Below, one piece after another: positions 1 to 5,279 of a DNA stretch of 8,732 bases (position 1 is its first letter; each line of letters opens with the position of its first letter). The stretch is from Eggerthellaceae bacterium (lineage in GTDB: Bacteria; Actinomycetota; Coriobacteriia; Coriobacteriales; Eggerthellaceae). The notes beneath the pieces are model-generated. The model worked only from the letters and a program-made list of their open reading frames with translations, ran no database searches and had not been told where the DNA came from. The stretch is from assembly GCA_003452695.1 (NCBI GenBank), contig DMNP01000255.1, positions 1 to 8,732 on the forward strand, given 5' to 3'. A program made the translations under genes and the position numbers.

Positions 1-376
1 TGCCGCGGGGGGTCATCAGCGGGAAGTCGCCGACGAACACCTCCTGTTCCTTAATCTCGCCCGTCGCCTTGTTGATGAAGCGAATCTCCACGAACAGCGG
101 CGCCTGGTAGCTTACATCCTTCTCCTTGCACTCGTCCACCGTGTACTTCGGGTCGCCGAACTCGTGCTTGCCGAATTCCACGCACATGTCCTTCGTGGAA
201 TTCTCGATGGGGCTGATGTCGTGGAAGGCCTGCGCCAGGCCTTCGGTTATGAACCATTGGAAACTGTCGATCTGGATGCCGATAAGGTTCGGGACGTCCA
301 TGACGTCCGGAATCTTCGCGAACGACCTCCGATCTCTGTACGTGCTGGTGGGAGTGGTATTCTTGCTCTTGTCCAC
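1..376 (-). CDS. rpoB: DNA-directed RNA polymerase subunit beta, N-terminal part (runs off the window)
   Basis: This is the first ~125 codons of the beta subunit of RNA polymerase, which forms one jaw of the catalytic cleft and is the rifampicin target. The reading frame begins at a GTG (376-374) preceded by AAGGAGGA about eight bases upstream, a strong ribosome binding site. The translation starts MDKSKNTTPTSTYRDRRSF and continues with the family block IPDVMDVPNLIGIQIDSFQW followed by FITEGL, then the lobe segments around YTVDECKEKDVSYQAPLFVE and VFVGDFPLMTPRG. These blocks are diagnostic for bacterial RpoB. An in-frame TTG lies further upstream but has no ribosome binding site. The gene is driven by its own promoter (432-460), and no rplL or rplJ lies upstream within the window, unlike the usual rplJ-rplL-rpoB order. 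The 3' part lies outside the window. Confidence 0.95.
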   Translation of the reverse strand, partial: MDKSKNTTPTSTYRDRRSFAKIPDVMDVPNLIGIQIDSFQWFITEGLAQAFHDISPIENSTKDMCVEFGKHEFGDPKYTVDECKEKDVSYQAPLFVEIRFINKATGEIKEQEVFVGDFPLMTPRG

Positions 377-431
377 GAGCTGCGTCCTCCTTCTTGTACA
401 CCCGATTTTCCGCAAAAATGCACAGTTGTTC

Positions 432-460
432 AAAATACAACGCAGATTGGTGCGAGTCAA
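432..460 (-). promoter_or_regulatory. sigma70-type promoter of rpoB
   Basis: On the minus strand TTGACT (460-455) is followed by a 17-bp spacer and TATTTT (437-432). The -35 matches consensus at 5 of 6 positions. The predicted transcription start near 425 leaves an untranslated leader of about 50 nt before the GTG. A short inverted repeat, GTTGT-N7-ACAAC (425-441), overlaps the -10 and start site and might be an operator, but five-base arms are weak evidence. Confidence 0.75.
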
Positions 461-751
461 GAACTTTTTTTAGTAACTATGGGTTTTTGTTGTTTTATCA
501 GGCTGAATGATGGCTTCGCGAATCTCCCCGCCCGTCGGCTTGCCTCGCTTTCTCATGGTGCTTTCAGTTCGATGGATTCATGGGTTGGAAACCCGCGCGA
601 TTACAGGGGCCTCGGGTCGGGCTGCGCGTATTCCCGGCTTGCTGCTTGCGAACAATTCCCCAGATGCGCAAGCAAACGAACTGGGTGGGGTGAAATCCGA
701 AAGATGGACGCCTTCACGACGAGGGAGGCGCTTTTAGCAACGAGGGAGGCG

Positions 752-796
752 GTTCGCGGCGGGAAGGGCCTAACAGCACCCTTTTAGGCCGACTCT
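752..796 (+). repeat. Intact copy of the repeat that served as insertion target
   Basis: This 45-bp stretch is the uninterrupted version of a sequence found split elsewhere. Its first 22 bp (ending CGGCGGGAAGGGCCTAA) recur exactly at 856-877, immediately left of the IS terminus at 878. Its last 27 bp (770-796, with core CCCTTTTAGGCCGA) recur at 3926-3952 with 23 of 27 matches, immediately right of the MITE terminus at 3925. The stretch can fold through GGCCTAA (767-773) pairing with TTAGGCC (784-790). It is read as the empty site for the 878-3925 insertion. Its native role is unknown. Confidence 0.7.
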
Positions 797-855
797 CTTT
801 CTCAAGGACCGTTCGCCGGCGCCCTTGCCTGCGGACGCCGGCCTCTGGGAGGCGC

Positions 856-877
856 GTTCGCGGCGGGAAGGGCCTAA
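856..877 (+). repeat. Left half of the split target repeat, ending in CTAA
   Basis: Exact 22-bp copy of 752-773. It ends with CTAA (874-877), directly abutting the terminal inverted repeat that begins at 878. The preceding bases (GGGAGGCG) also resemble those before the first copy, with one extra base in between. Confidence 0.8.
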
Positions 878-894
878 GGAAACACGTCTTTATT
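878..894 (+). repeat. Terminal inverted repeat, outer left
   Basis: GGAAACACGTCTTTATT, flanked on the left by CTAA. It matches the MITE terminus GGAGACGCGTCTTTAT at 14 of 16 positions. Confidence 0.8.
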
Positions 895-920
895 AGGTCG
901 TAACGGCCACAGCAATTCGT

Positions 921-1280
921 CTAATCGTGATTCCCATCGCCCATGTACCCCCCTACCTGGGGTTTAAGACGGTTTAGGGCGTATTCACCCAACGCCGGCC
1001 GCTGGGGCGGCGGGTCGAGCGAGCGCCCCGCGCTCGCGAGCATCGCCAGGTTCGACAGGCAGGCCATGACCCGCGCCTTGTGCAGGTTCTTCTTCACCCC
1101 GCGGTAGCGCGTCTTGACCCAGCCGAACCTCTGCTTGATCACCTGGAAGGGGTGCTCGACCTTCGAGCGCACGGACGCCTTGCGCCGCTCTATCTCGCGC
1201 TCGTCCCCGCCGGGGGCGCCGAGCGACTTGATGGTAGACGGCCGGCGCGCGTCATCCAGGCTGAATAAAGGCGTGTCTCC
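921..1280 (-). pseudogene. IS5-family transposase, internally deleted remnant
   Basis: The frame is open from just inside the right terminal repeat (a TAG precedes it at 1283-1281) to TAG at 923-921, but has no start codon near its beginning. The C-terminal block from 1187 onward reads KASVRSKVEHPFQVIKQRFG, then WVKTRYRGVKKNLHKARVMA and CLSNLAML. This is the classic end of IS5-type DDE transposases, including the catalytic-region Glu of VEHPF. The upstream 33 residues or so contain LFSLDDARRPSTIKSLG, which looks like the N-terminus of such proteins. They are joined around GAPGGDER (about 1220-1200) to the C-terminal block, so roughly two-thirds of the protein, including both catalytic Asp residues, is absent. 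The deletion is in frame. Not functional as a transposase. Confidence 0.8.
1264..1280 (-). repeat. Terminal inverted repeat, inner right end of the deleted IS
   Basis: Minus-strand GGAGACACGCCTTTATT, flanked outward by CTAG (1281-1284). It matches the left end at 15 of 17 positions. Confidence 0.8.
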
Positions 1281-1284
1281 CTAG

Positions 1285-1448
1285 CGTACTTATGCTGTAC
1301 GGTAAAGCAAAGCGTGTTAAAACCCGAAACCCAGTGACCGCAACCGCGCGTGGACCATGTGCGAATGAGGCCATAACTGACGGAAGGGGGCGCCAGGAAG
1401 CGAGGGCAGGTGATGCGATGCTCTATGGCGACGGTTGCCTTTAGCGGC
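1285..1448. other. Non-coding stretch 3' of the diguanylate cyclase gene
   Basis: 164 bp between the IS remnant and the cyclase stop codon. I see no reading frame with a plausible start, no strong terminator hairpin followed by a T-run, and no RNA gene. Confidence 0.5.
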
Positions 1449-3608
1449 TTAATTATCTTCGCCTGAGAATATATGATAGGTGTTGCGAGTGGTTTTCGCC
1501 TCGTACAGCGCAGTGTCGCAACGGCGCAGGGCTGGTGTTATGTCCAGATCTTCAGGCTGGAAGAACGATGCGCCAACGGAAATCGTGACCTGCTGGCCCG
1601 TTCCATCCATCGTGAAATCGGCATTGCTTATTGCCGTGACCACTTTCTCCAAGACGCGGTTGGCATCATCGCCCTGAGTCCGCGGGAACAGCAGGATGAA
1701 CTCGTCACCGCCCCAGCGGATTACCGTATCGGACTTCCGTATCGTCGCCCGGATAACCTCCACGACCCGCTTCAGCACGAAGTCACCGTATTCGTGCCCT
1801 AACGTGTCGTTTTTCTCTTTGAAATGGTCTATATCGAGCATCGCGAGCATCGGGCCGTCGCCGTAGCGGCGGAAAAGGAGCAACTCGCGACCCAGCAGCT
1901 CTGTACCGAAACGACGGCTCCCGGCACCGGTGAGGCTGTCCACGTTCATTTCCCGATTCAGCAAGGCAAGGCGCTCCCTGCTGCTGCGCGCCAGCAAGAC
2001 GAGCGCCACGATAAGCATAATTACCAGGAGCATCAGAACGGCGCCAATGCCGACGGTGAATCCCAAGGGCAGGTTTTCCAAAGCCGTGAGTAAATCGGTT
2101 TTGCTGTCGATGGCATTCTCGATGACCGCCTCGTTCATGCTCCCGCCCGATACCGCGATGGCCTTGTTCAGCACGAACAGGAGGGTGGAATTATCGCGCG
2201 AGACGGCGCCCCGCGTGCCAAGCGTGACCTCGGGCAAGATGGATAAGCTGATTCCGCGCATCGTATGCTGGTTGATCAACCAGGTGACCCCGGTCATCGA
2301 TCCTACCATGGCATCCACGTCGCCGCGCATGAGGGCCTGGTAGCAGGCTTCGAGATTGGGGTAGGTCTCTAGCTTGATATCCGCCTCGATCTGCTCGGCC
2401 AGCAAATACGCCGTTCGGTTCGTCACGGCGGCTGTTTGCATCTTGCCGTTAAAATTACTCCTGGTGAGACGGGCGCATTCAGTCGAACCGTACTCCATCG
2501 TATCGTACAGGTCGTCCCGCTCCGCTATGATGATGTCGCCGTAGTAGTGGCCGAGGATATCTGTTTTGCCGCTGGATACAGCGTCGATCGCATCTTGCGT
2601 CTTCTCGTACACCACGAAGTCGAACGTTACGCCGAGCTTTTTTCCAAGCGCCTTGTAGTAGTCCGGTATAACGCCGCCAATGGTACCGTCGTCTTTTTCG
2701 ACCACGAACGGCTCGGCGTGGCGCACGATGGCCACGGAGAGCACGGGGTGCTTTGCAAGGTATTCCCGCTCCTGCGAGGTCAGCGGCGACATCTCCTTGT
2801 TGTGGGAGGCCACGTAGAGCTGGTAAAGGTTCGATATGTAGTCGGGGTTGTCCGTTCTTATCTGGGCGATTGCCGAATCGATGCGGTTGCGCAACGATTC
2901 GTCTCCCGCGCGGAGCATCAGGTACGAGCCGAGCGGAGGCAAAGTCAAGAGCACCTTGTATCCGGTGGGAACCGCGCTGCCGGTCATGCAGGCATCTGTC
3001 TTTCCCTGGTCCATGGCGGAATGCATCTCGTCCTCGTCGTGGAAGGCGACCAACTGAGGCGATATGCCGTTGTCGGTGCAATAGTCCATGAAATAGTTCA
3101 AGAATCCGGCGTCGGACACATAGCCTATTCGAAGCGCTTCTATCTCGGCGGCGCTGCTGCCGATCGGCGCATTGGGAATGTCGTCTGAATAAACGCTCAC
3201 CAGTTCTTCCAAGATGGGGCTGTTGGTGAAAATGAATTCCTGTTCGCGCTTATCGGTCTTCAGGAAATCGATGAGAGCGTCTACCTCTCCGGTGCGAAGC
3301 GCTTCCTCCATATCCGGCACGTTGTCGTAACCGCGCATATCGGCATCGAAGCCGCCGTACATGCCGATCGTCTTCGAAAGCTGAACGTCGTAGCCGCGCA
3401 AATCGCCATCTGCGCCAATGTATCCATACTTCTCCGATTCGAAATAACCGATCCGCACGGTTTCGGCATGAGCATGTGCCGGAAAAGCGCCAACAGCGAT
3501 AAACAGCAGGAGCAAGACGATGAAAGCCGGGTGAAACGCCCCCCACCTGCTCAACCAAGCCCGAATTGCTATGCCGGAGCCTATCGTATGCGGGCGCTTT
3601 TGACCCAT
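1449..3608 (-). CDS. Membrane diguanylate cyclase with tandem periplasmic solute-binding sensor domains
   Basis: Predicted to make c-di-GMP from two GTP in response to an extracytoplasmic ligand. The 719-residue product starts MGQKRPHTIG, with a hydrophobic signal segment at 28-43 (FIVLLLLFIAVGAF) ending PAHAHAE. Two SBP_bac_3-type domains follow (about 49-265, VRIGYFESEKYGYIG; about 288-500, LSVAIVRHAEPFVV). A transmembrane helix spans about 515-540, and a GGDEF domain about 555-715. The catalytic GGDEF is intact at 633-637. An RxxD inhibitory site (RKSD, 624-627) sits exactly five residues before it, so product feedback is expected. Start choice: GGAG lies seven bases before the ATG at 3608. 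An in-frame ATG at 3728 overlaps the promoter -10 and lacks a ribosome binding site. The promoter (3727-3754) gives a leader of about 110 nt. It lies inside the putative composite element and diverges from the LRR gene. Ligand unknown. Confidence 0.9.
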   Translation of the reverse strand: MGQKRPHTIGSGIAIRAWLSRWGAFHPAFIVLLLLFIAVGAFPAHAHAETVRIGYFESEKYGYIGADGDLRGYDVQLSKTIGMYGGFDADMRGYDNVPDMEEALRTGEVDALIDFLKTDKREQEFIFTNSPILEELVSVYSDDIPNAPIGSSAAEIEALRIGYVSDAGFLNYFMDYCTDNGISPQLVAFHDEDEMHSAMDQGKTDACMTGSAVPTGYKVLLTLPPLGSYLMLRAGDESLRNRIDSAIAQIRTDNPDYISNLYQLYVASHNKEMSPLTSQEREYLAKHPVLSVAIVRHAEPFVVEKDDGTIGGVIPDYYKALGKKLGVTFDFVVYEKTQDAIDAVSSGKTDILGHYYGDIIIAERDDLYDTMEYGSTECARLTRSNFNGKMQTAAVTNRTAYLLAEQIEADIKLETYPNLEACYQALMRGDVDAMVGSMTGVTWLINQHTMRGISLSILPEVTLGTRGAVSRDNSTLLFVLNKAIAVSGGSMNEAVIENAIDSKTDLLTALENLPLGFTVGIGAVLMLLVIMLIVALVLLARSSRERLALLNREMNVDSLTGAGSRRFGTELLGRELLLFRRYGDGPMLAMLDIDHFKEKNDTLGHEYGDFVLKRVVEVIRATIRKSDTVIRWGGDEFILLFPRTQGDDANRVLEKVVTAISNADFTMDGTGQQVTISVGASFFQPEDLDITPALRRCDTALYEAKTTRNTYHIFSGEDN

Positions 3609-3615
3609 ATGGCAT

Positions 3616-3619
3616 CTCC
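3616..3619 (-). promoter_or_regulatory. Ribosome binding site fixing the start of the sensor diguanylate cyclase
   Basis: Minus-strand GGAG followed by seven bases and the ATG at 3608-3606. It decides for the 719-residue product starting MGQKRP over the longer frame starting 40 codons upstream. Confidence 0.75.
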
Positions 3620-3726
3620 ATAAGTCGTGTTGCACAAATGCCTCTTTTTCCGAACAGAAGAGCGAAGCCTGTATTCCCTGTTTGTTGAAACCGCGCCCTG
3701 GCCACCCCGTATAGAGACCCTGAAAC

Positions 3727-3754
3727 ATTATGATTCAAAATCCAACACTGTCAA
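3727..3754 (-). promoter_or_regulatory. Strong sigma70-type promoter of the sensor diguanylate cyclase
   Basis: On the minus strand a perfect TTGACA (3754-3749), a 16-bp spacer and CATAAT (3732-3727), predicting a start near 3720. It lies 17 bp inside the MITE, so it belongs to the cargo between the mobile ends. The leader 3720-3609 shows no riboswitch fold that I recognise, including no GEMM c-di-GMP aptamer. Confidence 0.75.
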
Positions 3755-3771
3755 CGTGGCATAACACCTAG

Positions 3772-3787
3772 GGAGACGCGTCTTTAT
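3772..3787 (+). repeat. Terminal inverted repeat, left end of MITE
   Basis: GGAGACGCGTCTTTAT, flanked on the left by CTAG (3768-3771). It is a perfect inverted match to 3910-3925. Confidence 0.85.
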
Positions 3788-3909
3788 GCTGTCGAGGCCA
3801 GGGTGCACGGGGCGAGTACGATTCGCCTGAAAATCGAATGCGCCCACTGACGTGGGCAAATGAGTTTTGAAGGCGAAGCGCGCCGTCCCGTGCGCACTGG
3901 GCCGGCATG

Positions 3910-3925
3910 ATAAAGACGCGTCTCC
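3910..3925 (-). repeat. Terminal inverted repeat, right end of MITE and of the composite
   Basis: Minus-strand GGAGACGCGTCTTTAT, flanked on the right by CTAA (3926-3929). That flank equals the CTAA left of 878. Confidence 0.85.
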
Positions 3926-3952
3926 CTAATAGGGCCCTTTTAGGCCGATTCT
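3926..3952 (+). repeat. Right half of the split target repeat
   Basis: Begins with CTAA next to the MITE end and matches 770-796 at 23 of 27 positions, including an exact 14-bp core CCCTTTTAGGCCGA (3935-3948 against 779-792). Confidence 0.75.
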
Positions 3953-4011
3953 TCAGACACTTAACCTGGGAGCGCCTGGTCGCTCGGCCCACGCTGTTCG
4001 GGTAAAGACGA

Positions 4012-4017
4012 TATAAT
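4012..4017 (+). promoter_or_regulatory. Candidate -10 box for the LRR protein gene
   Basis: A perfect TATAAT lies 44 bp before the chosen start codon. No convincing -35 is found 15-18 bp upstream, so expression may depend on an activator. A transcript would begin near 4024. Confidence 0.5.
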
Positions 4018-4061
4018 TCCTAACGTGTTTTTGCATGAGGGACTCGTACGCAGGAGGGTAT

Positions 4062-5144
4062 ATGAAACAGACAACGGAGAGTAGGGCGTTTAACGGCATG
4101 CGGTTGCCGCTGATTGCTTTGGCAATTGCAGCAACGGTTGCCGTTTTCCTGTCTTTCGGCCTGGCGCGCCCCGCGCTGGCGGCAGACGACGACGCAAACA
4201 AGAACCTGAACGCTGGCAGCCTGGTAACGCAGGGCAGCCCGACGACGCAGGGTGGCCTGGCAACCCAGGGCAACCTGGCAACGCAGGCCACCAAGGCGAG
4301 CGCTTTCGAGTACAAGGTGGGGCGCTACGTCGACGGGCGGGAAAATGTGCAGAAGTCGAAAATCTGGTTCGGCACCAAGATGGTCGACAACCTGAAGGTC
4401 ACGCGCAAGAAGGGCAATGGACCCGAATTCGCCGAGAGCTGGACCGGTGGAAGCGGCGGTGTTGCATACGGCGGCGGCGGCCCCGGTTACAACTGCGGCT
4501 ACGGGGTCTACATCACCGGTTACAAAGGACCTGCGGATGCCGATGTGGTCGTGCCGAACAAGATAGGCGGCAAGCCCGTCGTGTGCGTGACCCTTCGGAG
4601 CGATGCCATTCTGGGCTCCACCATGAAGAGCCTCGACGTGTCCAAATGCAAGAGCCTGAAGGCGCTGAGCATAGGCTCTCAGGTGCAAACCGGCTGCACC
4701 ATCGACGAGATAATATTCGGCAAGAACCCGAAGCTTGCGCACTTCAACCTGAGCCGGTCTACGGTTACGAAGAAGCTGGACATAAAACCCGCCAATCTCC
4801 GCGTGCTGCATATTTGGGGCTCGAATCTGGCTAACGGATTCACGTTCGATACGCCCAAGGCGCTAGAACTCGCTTTTACCGATGTGTCCAAACTGTCTGT
4901 GAACGGCATTCACCACCTGAAGGTTCTGTACGTGGGAGGCTGCAAGAATTGCAAGATTGCCCTGGGCAAGATGCCGAACCTGAAAAAGCTAGATGTAAGC
5001 CACTGCAACCTGAAGACGCTGGACATAAGCAAGAACAAGAAGCTGAAGATGCTTTCCGCATCTGGCAACAGCTTCAACAAGAAGACCACGGCTGCGCTAA
5101 AGAAATGGCAGAAGGCCGGGAAAGGCCGTACGCTCAGGCTATAG
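4062..5144 (+). CDS. Secreted leucine-rich-repeat (BspA-like) protein
   Basis: A 360-residue exported protein of unknown partner. The signal peptide covers about 1-40, with basic residues, the hydrophobic run LPLIALAIAATVAVFLSFGL and cleavage expected after ARPALA. A Thr/Gln/Gly linker at 53-77 contains six-residue units from an 18-bp tandem repeat. A glycine-rich patch lies at 129-147. The stretch ITGYKGPADADVVVPNKIGG, then KPVV (about 151-174), is typical of the cap before BspA-type repeats. Irregular leucine-rich repeats follow (about 188-335; for example LKKLDVSHCNLKTLDISKN). There is no LPXTG sorting signal, no cell-wall-binding module and no C-terminal membrane segment, so it is probably released or loosely held. 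Start: AGGAGG lies four bases before the ATG at 4062. An ATG at 4035 has no such site. The frame is Lys-rich near the C-terminus. A ligand-binding or adhesion role is inferred from the fold only. Confidence 0.85.
   Translation: MKQTTESRAFNGMRLPLIALAIAATVAVFLSFGLARPALAADDDANKNLNAGSLVTQGSPTTQGGLATQGNLATQATKASAFEYKVGRYVDGRENVQKSKIWFGTKMVDNLKVTRKKGNGPEFAESWTGGSGGVAYGGGGPGYNCGYGVYITGYKGPADADVVVPNKIGGKPVVCVTLRSDAILGSTMKSLDVSKCKSLKALSIGSQVQTGCTIDEIIFGKNPKLAHFNLSRSTVTKKLDIKPANLRVLHIWGSNLANGFTFDTPKALELAFTDVSKLSVNGIHHLKVLYVGGCKNCKIALGKMPNLKKLDVSHCNLKTLDISKNKKLKMLSASGNSFNKKTTAALKKWQKAGKGRTLRL
4215..4286 (+). repeat. Four 18-bp in-frame tandem repeats in the LRR gene
   Basis: Units at 4215, 4233, 4251 and 4269, each like GGCAGCCTGGTAACGCAG with a few substitutions, encode GSLVTQ, GSPTTQ, GGLATQ and GNLATQ. 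They form the linker between the signal peptide and the folded part. Copy number could vary by slippage. Confidence 0.85.
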
Positions 5145-5190
5145 AGCCGCCTTGCAGCTGCTTGGCAGTTCATTCTGAAGGCGCGTGTGC

Positions 5191-5230
5191 AGCAGCGCCC
5201 GCACCGTTCCATGATGGGGCGGGCGCTGCT
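5191..5230 (+). terminator. Terminator-like hairpin after the LRR gene
   Basis: AGCAGCGCCCGC (5191-5202) pairs perfectly with GCGGGCGCTGCT (5219-5230), a 12-bp GC-rich stem with a 16-nt loop, starting 47 bp after the stop codon. The following bases (TCGTTGTGAT) are only weakly T-rich, so intrinsic termination is likely but not textbook. Confidence 0.6.
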
Positions 5231-5279
5231 TCGTTGTGATACACTTTCGTGAATCTTTTTGCGAGCGAAAGGGCTGAAC

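Larger units (their letters stand above)
377..877. other. Gene-poor region upstream of rpoB: repeats, hairpins, no convincing gene
   Basis: Apart from the rpoB promoter I see no supported gene here. It contains: an 8-bp-stem inverted repeat (TGCTTGCG 643-650 with CGCAAGCA 667-674); a 12-bp direct repeat ACGAGGGAGGCG (719-730 and 740-751); a 7-bp GCCGGCG/CGCCGGC hairpin (815-821 with 836-842); and two copies of a 22-bp repeat (752-773, 856-877). A 28-codon minus-strand reading frame (556-470) starts MRKRGKPTGGEIREAIIQ, which resembles the first residues of a TetR-type regulator, then stops. It could be a remnant but has no good ribosome binding site and may be chance. Confidence 0.5.
878..1280. 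mobile_element. Internally deleted IS5-family insertion sequence (403 bp)
   Basis: The ends GGAAACACGTCTTTATT (878-894) and, on the other strand, GGAGACACGCCTTTATT (1280-1264) match at 15 of 17 positions. They flank the C-terminal part of an IS5-type DDE transposase read on the minus strand. A complete element of this family is usually over 1 kb, so most of the transposase gene is missing while both ends are retained. This makes it a non-autonomous derivative. Confidence 0.8.
878..3925. mobile_element. Putative composite transposon: deleted IS + diguanylate cyclase + MITE
   Basis: Seen: four related terminal repeats lie at 878-894, 1264-1280, 3772-3787 and 3910-3925, in alternating orientation, so that the outer pair bounds 3,048 bp. 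The outer flanks are both CTAA (874-877 and 3926-3929) and the inner flanks are both CTAG (1281-1284 and 3768-3771). The sequences outside are the two halves of the repeat that is intact at 752-796. Family knowledge: IS5-group elements duplicate four-base YTAR targets. Inference: the unit moved as a whole with the sensor diguanylate cyclase as passenger. The cargo is by eye somewhat less GC-rich than rlmB or proS. It lacks a functional transposase, so any movement would need one supplied from elsewhere. An alternative is two separate insertions followed by rearrangement. Confidence 0.6.
3772..3925. mobile_element. 154-bp snapback MITE with IS5-like ends
   Basis: The termini GGAGACGCGTCTTTAT (3772-3787) and the same sequence inverted (3925-3910) match perfectly over 16 bp and are close to the ends of the IS at 878-1280. 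The interior is also an imperfect palindrome over its whole length. It is centred on GCCCAC-TGAC-GTGGGC (3842-3857), the geometric middle of the element. Inner matches include TTCGCCT arms and a GCACGGG-type pair. No protein is encoded. Family knowledge: such foldback MITEs are mobilised in trans by a related transposase. It sits between two divergent genes, upstream of both promoters. Confidence 0.8.

Noticed and set aside
643..674. Inverted repeat TGCTTGCG/CGCAAGCA as a terminator
   Set aside because: The 16-base loop and absence of a T-run on either strand do not fit an intrinsic terminator.
164..787. Plus-strand frame of 207 codons spanning the rpoB start and the region behind it
   Set aside because: Its first part is antisense to rpoB coding sequence and the rpoB promoter; no family resemblance or ribosome binding site supports it.
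2436..3188. Plus-strand frame of 250 codons inside the sensor cyclase
   Set aside because: It is antisense to the well-supported SBP/GGDEF gene, with no recognisable domain; a GC-rich shadow frame.
3609..3720. Cyclic-di-GMP (GEMM) riboswitch in the cyclase leader
   Set aside because: The leader is about 110 nt but lacks the conserved GEMM core, and no two-stem fold was apparent.
4020..4811. Minus-strand frame of 263 codons across the LRR gene
   Set aside because: The plus-strand gene has a signal peptide, ribosome binding site and repeat domain; the reverse frame has none of these.
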